A stretch of 64,000 nucleotides of DNA, from NCBI RefSeq assembly GCF_028649655.1, contig NZ_JAQSLN010000005.1:1409-65408 (forward strand). The letters run 5' to 3'. Below, one piece after another: positions 48,777 through 56,355 of this stretch. The notes beneath the pieces were generated by a model, which saw only the letters and a list, made by a program, of their open reading frames with translations, was not told the origin of the DNA and made no database searches. The DNA is from Halobacteriovorax sp. GB3. Lineage in GTDB: Bacteria; Bdellovibrionota; Bacteriovoracia; Bacteriovoracales; Bacteriovoracaceae. Numbering within the stretch: position 1 is the stretch's first letter; each line of letters starts with the position of its first letter. Both the position numbers and the translations under genes were made by a program.

Positions 48777-49764
48777 AGTTAACACCACCAGTATTCTTAT
48801 CTTTCTTCGATTCTTTCTTCACTCCATGAAGTCTTTTAAACGTATAGTTAAGTGATTCTTCAATACTTGGAAGTTTAATATTTAAAAACCCTTCTAAGTT
48901 TGAAACATCGAGATCAAAGTAAAATTTTTCAGCAACGTGTGTCGCTGCACTTGTTAGAATGGGATAAGACCACTTTCCTTTAGTAATAAGGGTACTTTGA
49001 TCATTGAATATTTCGGCGTACTTCTTAGTAAAGTTATAAAGTGTCATCTGGTCTGTACTACTGACTTGAAAGAGTCTGTTCTTTACTTCTCGGTCAAAAC
49101 AGATTTTTAAAATCATGGCCAGATAGTAAACATCTAAATAACCGGTTGAAACATAGTCATCCAATTCGATTTGTTCTTTTTGAGACAATTTCATTTGGAT
49201 TAAATCAAACCAAGTGAATCTTTTAGGATTATTAGATCGCCCATAAAGTTTTGAACTTCTAAACAAGATGTAATTCAATGACGTTTTTTGTATATAAAAT
49301 TCTGCGGATGCCTGAGTTTTTCCATAGATCGTGTTTGGATCAGGAATATCCATTTCTAGATAATTTTTCTTCTCACCTGCAAATACGTTGGCCGAAGAAA
49401 TAAAACAAATTTGAGATTTATAACGAGCACAGTAGTCAACGACATTAAAGAGTCCCGAAGTATTGAGGGCATCAGCTCTTTCTGGCTCTAATGCACAATC
49501 GACAACTGATGACATACCGACAGCATATATTGTGATATCTGGTCGAAATGCAAAGAGAACTAACTGAACCTCATCTTTTTGTAAGACGTCACAAGGAATC
49601 GTTAAAATTCCAGGAATACGAACTGGGTTTTTATTATATGTTCCAACAACTTTATACTCATCTTTAAAAAATTCAGCGAGATTTGAACCTAGGAAAGAAG
49701 AGATTCCAAAAATTAATATCGTTTTTTTTCTTTTTGGCTTAATGGCCTTAACTTCATTATTCAT
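48769..49764 (-). CDS. Extended SDR, RmlD-like reductase/epimerase
   Basis: A 331-residue NAD(P)-binding protein. The nucleotide-binding GISSFLGSNLAEF motif is near residue 20, a Ser and YGKTQAS (YxxxK) supply the catalytic residues, and the RmlD-type RSSKLYG segment is present. It probably reduces or epimerises a nucleotide sugar. It lies next to the flagellin genes in the same direction, so it could supply a sugar for flagellin or surface glycans; this is position-based inference only. Confidence 0.75.
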   Translation of the reverse strand: MNNEVKAIKPKRKKTILIFGISSFLGSNLAEFFKDEYKVVGTYNKNPVRIPGILTIPCDVLQKDEVQLVLFAFRPDITIYAVGMSSVVDCALEPERADALNTSGLFNVVDYCARYKSQICFISSANVFAGEKKNYLEMDIPDPNTIYGKTQASAEFYIQKTSLNYILFRSSKLYGRSNNPKRFTWFDLIQMKLSQKEQIELDDYVSTGYLDVYYLAMILKICFDREVKNRLFQVSSTDQMTLYNFTKKYAEIFNDQSTLITKGKWSYPILTSAATHVAEKFYFDLDVSNLEGFLNIKLPSIEESLNYTFKRLHGVKKESKKDKNTGGVNFI

Positions 49765-49819
49765 GTGACCATTTTACTTTAAATTCGTTTTGATAGATGT
49801 ATGGGAAGAATTTGCGATA

Positions 49820-49867
49820 AGCAAAATAAAAAGAAGGTACCCTTGCCTCATTCAAGGCCAAGGGTAC
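49820..49867 (-). terminator. Terminator after flagellin 2
   Basis: GTACCCTTG (49837-49845) pairs with CAAGGGTAC (49859-49867), with an inner CCT/AGG pair around CATTCA. On the minus strand it is followed by CTTCTTTTTATTTT. It lies just downstream of the flagellin stop codon. Confidence 0.8.
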
Positions 49868-49882
49868 AAGAGAAAGACTAAA

Positions 49883-50716
49883 TTACTTCAGTAAGCTTAG
49901 AGCCACATTTGGGAACTGATTAGCCTGTCCAAGGACAGAGGCTCCCGCCTGCATTAGGATATTGTTCTTTGTCATTTTCGCTGACTCTGAAGCGATATCC
50001 ACATCTCTAATTCTTGATTTCGCAGCACTTAGGTTTTCATCACTGATTCCTAAGTTATTCACTGTCGAACTCAAGCGGTTCTGTAAGGCACCAAGATTTG
50101 ATCGCACTCCGTTGATTTGCACAAGAGCATCATCAAGTTTCTTGAGTGATGTTTGCGCTCCTTCTTTAGAGCCGATAGTCTCAGCGGAAATTCCAAGCGA
50201 AGCGAGCGTTGCATCTGAACCAGTTCCGTCATAAGTAAGCCTATCCAAGATTGGATCATTGTTGATTCCAACTTGAAATTCCATTCGCCCACTCGTTCCA
50301 TCAAGAAGCTTCTGACCGTTGAACTCACTAGAGCGAGCGATACGATCGACTTCTTCTTTAAGGTTCTGAAACTCAATGTCTGCAAACCTTCTCTCCTCTG
50401 GCCCGAGCGTGTCGTTGGCTGCTTGAACAGAGAGCTCTCTAAGTCGAATAACGATGTTAGATATCTCACTCAAGCCTCCTTCTGCCGTTTGGATTAAAGA
50501 GATTGCATCACTTGCGTTTCTCTTTGCTTGTCTCATACCTCTGATTTGTGCTCTTAAATTTTCACTAATCGCCAAACCAGCGGCATCATCACTTGCTCTC
50601 GTGATTCTTTCACCACTTGAGAGTTTTCTTAAGTTATCATTTAATCTTCTATTAGTTGTTGAAAGTGTTCTTTGCGCAGCTAATGAAGATACGTTTGTAT
50701 TTATTCTAAGACCCAT
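49883..50716 (-). CDS. Flagellin
   Basis: A 277-residue flagellin of the short type that has only the D0/D1 helical domains. The N-terminal MGLRINTNVSSLAAQ and the SGERITRASDDAAGLAISE region, and the C-terminal MTKNNILMQAGASVLGQANQ region, are conserved. The central part (about residues 130-200) is short, lacking D2/D3. Its ribosome-binding site GAAGGAG lies inside a five-codon leader frame (see 50719-50736). Together with the upstream paralogue it forms the filament; multiple flagellins are usual in this group. Confidence 0.96.
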   Translation of the reverse strand: MGLRINTNVSSLAAQRTLSTTNRRLNDNLRKLSSGERITRASDDAAGLAISENLRAQIRGMRQAKRNASDAISLIQTAEGGLSEISNIVIRLRELSVQAANDTLGPEERRFADIEFQNLKEEVDRIARSSEFNGQKLLDGTSGRMEFQVGINNDPILDRLTYDGTGSDATLASLGISAETIGSKEGAQTSLKKLDDALVQINGVRSNLGALQNRLSSTVNNLGISDENLSAAKSRIRDVDIASESAKMTKNNILMQAGASVLGQANQFPNVALSLLK

Positions 50717-50718
50717 TG

Positions 50719-50736
50719 TTAATCTCCTTCAAACAT
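50719..50736 (-). promoter_or_regulatory. Five-codon leader frame coupled to flagellin 2
   Basis: A micro-frame MFEGD-stop with its own CAGGAGG ribosome-binding site. Its stop TAA ends two bases before the flagellin ATG and its GAAGGAG codons are the flagellin ribosome-binding site. Upstream (50739-50753) AAAAC-AGGAG-GTTTT can fold with the AGGAG in the loop, a pattern like CsrA sites. Whether the peptide is made is unknown; translational coupling is plausible. Confidence 0.45.
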
Positions 50737-50867
50737 ATAAAACCTCCTGTTTTGTACAGCGAACCTCTTGTTCACCAAAATTGTTAATTGTTCTAAAGTT
50801 CTCATTTTTGCTTTAAGCTTTTTGAGTAATTAACTAGTCTTCCTCTATAATCTTCTTTTTTATTTTT

Positions 50868-50934
50868 TCCGGTGCAACCGTACCTTGCAGGGTGGACGGC
50901 TGCCCCTCAGGTTTTAACCCGTTGAACTAGTCAT
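50868..50934 (-). other. GC-rich structured element and six-codon leader between flagellins
   Basis: In an otherwise AT-rich spacer, a block of about 50 bases at 50868-50917 is strongly GC-rich. On the minus strand it contains TGCAA-GGTACGG-TTGCA and GGGG-CAGCCGTCCA-CCC style pairings with alternative folds. It is preceded by a frame MTSSTG-stop (50914-50934) with a TTAGGAG ribosome-binding site. The rest of the 280-base spacer holds the five-codon leader and AT-rich sequence. It may be a structured leader or processing site; no known riboswitch class was recognised. Confidence 0.4.
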
Positions 50935-50996
50935 CTTAAACTCCTAAGCAAAACAATCTTAATTACATAAAGCCTTAATCAGTTAGCGATCACGGA

Positions 50997-51845
50997 TTAA
51001 CCGTTAGACGCTGCTTGGATTAGACTTAGGGCACTCTTTGTACTTGTGTTGGCCTGTGATAGAACCGAAGTACCTGCCTGCATTAGGATGTTTTGTTTAG
51101 TAAGCTCAGCAGTTTCTGCAGCAATATCAGTGTCTCTAACACGAGAGTTTGCAGCAGATAAGTTTTCAATACTTACTTGAATGTTGTTTACCGTTGATTG
51201 AAGTCTGTTCTGAAGAGCACCAAAGTCAGCTCTAATTCCAGATACAGATACAATTGCTTGGTCAATTGAAGATAGAGAGTTCTGTGCAGAAATCTTATCA
51301 GCAACTGAAGCAAGGTTTAAACCAAGGGCCGCTACGTTTACGTCTGCACTTGAAGCATCAAATGTTAGACGGTCACTAATAGGGTCATTTCTTGTTCCAA
51401 TTTGGATATCAAAAACAGCACCTGTTCCGTTTAGTAGTGGAACACGGTTGAATTCTGTAGAGTTTGCGATACGGTCAACTTCAGATGTTAACTGTTCGAA
51501 TTCAACGTTAAGAAATTTTCTTTCCGTTGCACCGATAGTATCAGAAGCAGCTTGTACAGCTAGTTCTCTAAGACGAATAAGGATGTTAGATACTTCACCT
51601 AATGCACCTTCAGCAATTTGAACTAAAGAGATACCATCTTCAGCGTTTCTTTCCGCTTGTCCAAGACCTCTAATTTGTGCTTTTAGGTTTTCTGAGATTG
51701 CCAGACCGGCAGCATCGTCACCAGCTCTGTTAATTCTTTGACCCGATGAAAGTTTCTCTAAAGATTTGTTCATCGATAGACGTGTTCCACTCAAATTTCT
51801 TTGAGCATTAAGTGACGCCACGTTTGTGTTAATACGAAGTCCCAT
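50997..51845 (-). CDS. Flagellin
   Basis: A 282-residue flagellin, paralogue of the gene at 49883-50716, with MGLRINTNVASLNAQ at the start and TELTKQNILMQAGTSVLSQAN near the end. D2/D3 domains are missing. A sigma-28 promoter and a leader with GGA-loop hairpins lie upstream; AAGGAGG precedes the ATG by 5 bases. No clear terminator follows it, so it may be cotranscribed with the second flagellin. Confidence 0.96.
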   Translation of the reverse strand: MGLRINTNVASLNAQRNLSGTRLSMNKSLEKLSSGQRINRAGDDAAGLAISENLKAQIRGLGQAERNAEDGISLVQIAEGALGEVSNILIRLRELAVQAASDTIGATERKFLNVEFEQLTSEVDRIANSTEFNRVPLLNGTGAVFDIQIGTRNDPISDRLTFDASSADVNVAALGLNLASVADKISAQNSLSSIDQAIVSVSGIRADFGALQNRLQSTVNNIQVSIENLSAANSRVRDTDIAAETAELTKQNILMQAGTSVLSQANTSTKSALSLIQAASNG

Positions 51846-51930
51846 TTCATCCTCCTTGATTTGGGTACTGACAAGAATCCTTCTAGTCAGAGAACTTCAC
51901 GCAGTGATTTCCATATCACTAACGTTCTTA
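51846..51930 (-). promoter_or_regulatory. Flagellin 1 leader with two GGA-loop hairpins
   Basis: On the minus strand the leader can form AGTGAT-ATGGAA-ATCACT and then GACTAGAA-GGA-TTCTTGTC (one mismatch). Each presents GGA in its loop, and a third GGA lies in the AAGGAGG ribosome-binding site. This is the arrangement by which CsrA represses flagellin translation in B. subtilis (hag). The CsrA role is inferred from the pattern alone. Confidence 0.5.
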
Positions 51931-51936
51931 ACTACC

Positions 51937-51963
51937 CTATCGTCGCTAATTCTTGGAACTTTA
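51937..51963 (-). promoter_or_regulatory. Sigma-28 (FliA) promoter of flagellin 1
   Basis: On the minus strand TAAAGTTC, 11 bases, GACGATAG closely matches the flagellar sigma-28 consensus TAAAGTTT-N11-GCCGATAA. Transcription would begin near 51930, giving a leader of about 85 bases that contains the GGA-loop hairpins. Confidence 0.8.
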
Positions 51964-52001
51964 GAAAAAAATGTAAAATAATTAGACACCAATATCAGGT
52001 A

Positions 52002-52066
52002 GGCAAAAACTGCCAAAGCACCTCTATATAGGGCTATAGAGGATTCAACCGACTTATAGCATCGGT
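52002..52066. repeat. Three consecutive inverted repeats
   Basis: GGCA-AAAAC-TGCC (52002-52014), CCTCTATA-TAGGGC-TATAGAGG (52021-52042) and ACCGA-CTTATAGCA-TCGGT (52048-52066) lie between the flagellin promoter and the GNAT gene. They are outside any gene and have no T run, so they could be operators for either divergent transcript. Confidence 0.6.
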
Positions 52067-52131
52067 TATTGTTTTGAAAAAAATGTATTTTTTTTTACAG
52101 TTTTTTAAAGAGAACGTTTAAAATTTAATCA

Positions 52132-53169
52132 ATGAAAGCGGTTTTAAAAGAATATATTCATACAAATTTGGCTAGAAACCCAGAATTTCTAATTCAAACA
52201 CTTGGACTCATTGAAAAATCTTTTCAATATCCTAAAGAACATTCTTTTGAGACTGATTTCTATCCTCTTTTAAACCCTCATAACTATAAGAACTGTCACA
52301 TTCTTCTTAACGAAAACAAAGAGGTTATTGCACATGTTGGCGTAAAGCTTCGAACCTTAAACTTCAAAGAGACTAACTCTCCAGTTGCATTGCTTGGTGG
52401 AATTTGTATGCGAGAAGACTATAGAGGTAAAGGAATCTTTAAGGCCTTCTTTAATGAATGCATCAATATATATTCTACTAAGGTAAGCTTCTTCCTTTTA
52501 TGGAGTGATAAAAGTGAGCTCTATGGTAAGTTTTCCTTCTTTCAAGCAGGAGGAATTATTCAAACTGGCGATATGATTATCGATCCAGAGTATCTGCCTC
52601 CTTATTTAGAAAAAGCTGAATTAAGTCCAAAGACAATGCCCGATATAAGATACTGTTATAAAAGTGGTATAGAGGGGCGTTTCCTCACTTTAAAAAGAGA
52701 AGAATCAGACTGGAATGACTTTATGAATATCAAGTCTGCAAATCTCTACTTTATAAAGAACTCATCTAGCGTCGATGGTTACCTTCTCTGTGGAAAGGGT
52801 GCCGACTTAAAAGATGTCATTCACGAGGTCGCTTTTGCACAAAATGAGGCATTTCATCTAGAGAAACTTTCAGAGTATCAACTCTGGCTTTCTGAAAGTG
52901 AGTATAAGAGATTCAAGTCAAAGAAAACCATTTACATGGGTCTCTTTAAAGTTGGAAATCATCTTTTGTTTCAAAATTTTATCAATGCCTACACAAGAGG
53001 ATTAATAAAAGTCATAAAAATAGATCAAGACAATGTCCATTTTAACTTTGAGAATTCGAATATCACAATGGATATGAGTGAGTTCTTACAAATTATCTTC
53101 GGTCCATCAAGAGCAACAGAACTGTCTAAGTGCGAACCACTATACATAAGTGGAATGGACAGTATCTAA
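52132..53169 (+). CDS. GNAT-family acetyltransferase
   Basis: A 345-residue protein. The GNAT fold is in the N-terminal half, with the acetyl-CoA binding region VALLGGICMREDYRGKGIFKAFF (RGKGIF near residues 103-108). The C-terminal ~170 residues are a separate domain of unknown type. It is divergent from the flagellin genes. Acetyltransferases at flagellin loci can modify flagellar glycans or lysines, but the substrate cannot be read from sequence. Its last four bases overlap the convergent UbiB gene. Confidence 0.8.
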   Translation: MKAVLKEYIHTNLARNPEFLIQTLGLIEKSFQYPKEHSFETDFYPLLNPHNYKNCHILLNENKEVIAHVGVKLRTLNFKETNSPVALLGGICMREDYRGKGIFKAFFNECINIYSTKVSFFLLWSDKSELYGKFSFFQAGGIIQTGDMIIDPEYLPPYLEKAELSPKTMPDIRYCYKSGIEGRFLTLKREESDWNDFMNIKSANLYFIKNSSSVDGYLLCGKGADLKDVIHEVAFAQNEAFHLEKLSEYQLWLSESEYKRFKSKKTIYMGLFKVGNHLLFQNFINAYTRGLIKVIKIDQDNVHFNFENSNITMDMSEFLQIIFGPSRATELSKCEPLYISGMDSI

Positions 53170-54899
53170 TTACTTCTCTTTAAGATTCTTAAGGCATTAA
53201 GGATTAACACAGTAGAAATCCCCCAGAAGATCCAAGCAATTGTTGGAATATCTTTTAAAGAATGCACATTAACATCTTTAATTAATAGAACTCCTGCTAA
53301 AACCATGATTCCACTTAATAAAGAGTTTCCTAAAAAGATAAGTGAAGAACTTAACATAGAGAGTTGTTCTTCATGTCCTCTATGAATGATCTCAAAAGCA
53401 TAACCTTTTTTCGACCACTCCTTTAAAAACCACTTTAAGTGTCTTGGAACTGTCCTTGATGCAGACAAAATATCGCGTCCAGACCACATGGCCTCTTCTA
53501 ATAATTCCTCTTTCTTGAAATTACTTTTTACGATTCCGCTAATATCTTTATTAAAAAGTCCAAAGAGATCAAGATCCATATCTAAAGACTTTCCAACTCC
53601 ATCGAGAGTAATGAGAGCTCTAAATACAATGAACCAATCTCGAGGTAAGTAGATTCGATGAGTTCTTAATGTCTCGGCTAATGTTCTTAGAACAATTGTG
53701 AAGTCTGTTTGTTGAACAGTTAGACCCACAAAGGGAGAAAGAGAATCTCTTAAGTCCTTAACTAATGTATCTACATCAGGAATCTCATCATATTCTGCGA
53801 CATCAAGAAATTCATAAACTAAGTTTTCATAATCATTGGTAACAAGAGCATATAAAATCGCAACAAAATTCATGCGACTTTTTTTACTTAATGTTCCCAT
53901 TAAACCGTAGTCTATGATTCCAACTTTTCCATTTGGAAGATAAAAGAAATTTCCGCCATGTAAATCAGCATGAAAGAAACCATCTAAAAGAAAAGTTTTG
54001 ATGATAACACCAACACCCTTTTCAATCTTTTCTTTAATCGAGTCTATTTCTTTATTTACATTATCTATGTCACTAAAGGCGAAGCCTTCGAGCTTTTCCA
54101 TAACAAGAAGATCTTTTGAGCAGAACTTCTTATAAATTTTTGGAATATAGAAGATTTCTTCTGGATCATACTTTGCAAGGTTTTGAGCAAAGCGAGTGCA
54201 GTTCAGTGCCTCGATATTAAAGTTAAGCTCATTTTGTAAGGAATGAGCGAAGTCTTTTAGAATACGACTGATTCCTAAATAACGAATATCTTCACTGGCC
54301 CTTTCCAGTTGAGAAACGAGAAAGATAACAATTGAAAGATCTGTTGTTATATCTTTTTCAATTCCCGGTCGCTTAACTTTGATAACAACTGGCTCACCTG
54401 TTTTTAGAAGCCCCTTAAAAACGACTCCAATAGAAGCTGTTCCAATCGGATTTGGGTCAATAGATTCGAAAACTTCTGTCCAATCTTTTTCTAGAGACTC
54501 ACTAATGACATCTTGAACCTCGTTAAAAGGAACTGGTTTTACTTTATCCCTTAGCATTTGCATTTGTTCAATAAATTCTGCAGGAAAAATGTCTTCTCTT
54601 GATCCCATAAGTTGACCTAGCTTAATAAAAGCTGGCCCAAGCTCTTCAAAACTTTTCCTAAGTCTCTCGCCAACATCTCGTGCTAGATCTTCATCAGTCT
54701 TACCTTTTTTAATCTGCTCTTCAATTGTATCAGTGCCACTCGCCTTCTCAGGAAGCGATAATCCAGGAATCTTTGACATGGTGGCCCTTAGAACCAAACT
54801 ATCAAATCCATTGCGCATAAGTACTGAGATGATTTCTCGCAATCTCCCAACGTTTCTTATTGTTTTAGAAAGTTGAATACCTGTCTTTATAAGGCCCAT
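53166..54899 (-). CDS. UbiB/AarF/ABC1 atypical protein kinase
   Basis: A 577-residue member of the UbiB family. The KxGQ motif is in LGPAFIKLGQLMG, the alanine-rich loop in GTASIGVVFKG, the invariant Lys in VVIKVKRPG, and the catalytic and metal sites in DGFFHADLHGGNFFY and IIDYG. Two C-terminal spans lie at about 522-570. The family supports quinone biosynthesis or lipid homeostasis through ATPase activity at the membrane. It is monocistronic as far as seen. Confidence 0.9.
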   Translation of the reverse strand: MGLIKTGIQLSKTIRNVGRLREIISVLMRNGFDSLVLRATMSKIPGLSLPEKASGTDTIEEQIKKGKTDEDLARDVGERLRKSFEELGPAFIKLGQLMGSREDIFPAEFIEQMQMLRDKVKPVPFNEVQDVISESLEKDWTEVFESIDPNPIGTASIGVVFKGLLKTGEPVVIKVKRPGIEKDITTDLSIVIFLVSQLERASEDIRYLGISRILKDFAHSLQNELNFNIEALNCTRFAQNLAKYDPEEIFYIPKIYKKFCSKDLLVMEKLEGFAFSDIDNVNKEIDSIKEKIEKGVGVIIKTFLLDGFFHADLHGGNFFYLPNGKVGIIDYGLMGTLSKKSRMNFVAILYALVTNDYENLVYEFLDVAEYDEIPDVDTLVKDLRDSLSPFVGLTVQQTDFTIVLRTLAETLRTHRIYLPRDWFIVFRALITLDGVGKSLDMDLDLFGLFNKDISGIVKSNFKKEELLEEAMWSGRDILSASRTVPRHLKWFLKEWSKKGYAFEIIHRGHEEQLSMLSSSLIFLGNSLLSGIMVLAGVLLIKDVNVHSLKDIPTIAWIFWGISTVLILNALRILKRSN

Positions 54900-55052
54900 A
54901 ATTTGTCCATTTGAAATTTCATATACTTATATTTTAATCAGCATTCCTCTAAATGCCTAGACGGCAAGGCTTATACAATTCATTTGGTCTATTCTCGTAG
55001 AAATTCACGACTTAAAATGGTAAAAAGAATATTCAAGCATTGGAGACAATAG

Positions 55053-55562
55053 TTGAGTAAATTTATTTTTATTATTTTAGCTTTTTCACTTTCACTAACT
55101 TCATTCTCACAAGAGACATGTAGTCGTGTTGCCGTTATCAATTATCAAGAAGTTCTTGTGGATACGAACTCAACTCAAAAAGGTGAAGGACTGCGTTATC
55201 ATCTTGAAAAAGATGAAGTCGCAATGAAGTATCTAAATAAATATCAAGAGGGCACTAAGACAAAGTGGCAGAATGCCGCACTTGGAACTGTTGGAACATC
55301 TTTATTATTAACAGGACTTCTTAGTAGCAGCAGTAACTCGACAAAAAAGACTCTTCTTATCGGTGGAAGTGCAATTATCCTTGTAAACTTCCTCATAGCT
55401 AAAACCTATGAAAGGGCCAACGAAGAAAATTTGAACAGAGCGATTGAAGAATATAACAAAAGAAACTTACCAAGAATTTACTTTGGTCCCGACCTCGACT
55501 CCAGTGGGGAAAGCGAGAAGACGGGAGCAAAGTTTTTTATCGACAAGAGCTGGAGTTTTTAA
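55053..55562 (+). CDS. Hypothetical exported protein with glycine-rich hydrophobic region
   Basis: A 169-residue protein starting with TTG at 55053, preceded by TTGGAG. Signal peptide residues 1-18 end SFSQ. The mature part has a central pair of hydrophobic stretches (ALGTVGTSLLLTGLL and TLLIGGSAIILVNFLIA) and a basic-acidic C-terminus with FGPDLDSSGESEK. It overlaps the next gene by one base. Family not recognised. Confidence 0.6.
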   Translation: MSKFIFIILAFSLSLTSFSQETCSRVAVINYQEVLVDTNSTQKGEGLRYHLEKDEVAMKYLNKYQEGTKTKWQNAALGTVGTSLLLTGLLSSSSNSTKKTLLIGGSAIILVNFLIAKTYERANEENLNRAIEEYNKRNLPRIYFGPDLDSSGESEKTGAKFFIDKSWSF

Positions 55563-55864
55563 TGTTTAATGATAATAAGGCAATAACCTGCTATAATTGC
55601 AATAAAGAACTTAGCTTAACGACTGGTCAGAAAATTCTACGTAGTGAGGAATGTCCTCATTGCTACGCCTCTGTCCATTGTTGTAAAATGTGTAACTTCT
55701 ATGACCCGTCTGCATATAATGAATGTCGTGAATCGAGTGCAGACAGAATTGTTGATAAAGAGAAGGCAAATTTCTGTGACTACTTTATTCTTAAAGGAAC
55801 CGGAAATAGCGGTAGTGATAGCGACGATATCATGGCCCAGGCAAATGCCCTATTTAAAGATTAA
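55562..55864 (+). CDS. Cys-rich zinc-ribbon-like protein
   Basis: A 100-residue soluble protein with nine cysteines: CYNC, CPHC, CCKMC, the segment FYDPSAYNECRE, and FCDYF. The first four would make a zinc ribbon. The later part (CNFYDPSAYNECRE, DKEKANFCDYF) recalls an uncharacterised family I associate with deltaproteobacteria-like genomes. It lies between the exported protein and greA, 11 bases before the greA ATG, so it probably shares the greA transcript. Confidence 0.72.
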   Translation: MFNDNKAITCYNCNKELSLTTGQKILRSEECPHCYASVHCCKMCNFYDPSAYNECRESSADRIVDKEKANFCDYFILKGTGNSGSDSDDIMAQANALFKD

Positions 55865-55875
55865 CGGAGTAAATT

Positions 55876-56355
55876 ATGAGTTTAAATGGATCACCAATGA
55901 CAAGAGAAGGTTTCGAAGTAGTTCAAAAAGAACTCGATCACCTTATTAAAGTTGTCCGTGAAGAATTAAAAGTAACGATTTCTGAAGCCAGAGAGCTTGG
56001 CGACTTAAAAGAAAACGCTGAATATCATGCTGCAAAAGAAAAACAATCGGTAGTTGAAGGAAGAATTCTTCTTCTTCAAGGAATTGTTGCTGGAAGTAAA
56101 GTTATTGACGTTGAGTCAACAGATAGTGATACAATCGTATTTGGTGCTACTGTAACACTGATCAACGTAGATAAAGATGAAGAAGTGACTTACCAAATTG
56201 TTGGAGAGCATGAATCTGATATGTCTAAAGGAAAAATCTCTTTTACTTCTCCTCTAGGAAAAGCATTGCTAGGAAAAGAGGAAGGAGATACTGTTGTCGT
56301 AAAAGCACCAAAAGGTGAAGTTGAATATGAGGTCGACAGTTTCGAATACAAATAA
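55876..56355 (+). CDS. greA: Transcription elongation factor GreA
   Basis: A 159-residue protein with the N-terminal coiled coil carrying the acidic tip (ARELGDLKENAEYHAAKEKQ, Asp and Glu that coordinate Mg2+ in the RNA polymerase channel) and the C-terminal FKBP-like domain (GDTVVVKAPKGEVEYEV). It promotes RNA cleavage in stalled elongation complexes. It overlaps recG by 29 bases. Confidence 0.95.
   Translation: MSLNGSPMTREGFEVVQKELDHLIKVVREELKVTISEARELGDLKENAEYHAAKEKQSVVEGRILLLQGIVAGSKVIDVESTDSDTIVFGATVTLINVDKDEEVTYQIVGEHESDMSKGKISFTSPLGKALLGKEEGDTVVVKAPKGEVEYEVDSFEYK

Noticed and set aside
50868-50920. Cyclic-di-GMP riboswitch in the flagellin spacer
   Set aside because: The GC-rich element was compared from memory with the GEMM and other riboswitch patterns; the conserved GNRA loop and receptor and core sequence are not there. 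It was kept only as an unassigned element.
51999-52020. Sigma-54 promoter upstream of flagellin 1 (TGGCAGTTTTTGCC)
   Set aside because: The GG and GC are separated by only 8 bases rather than 10, and a better sigma-28 site lies closer to the gene.
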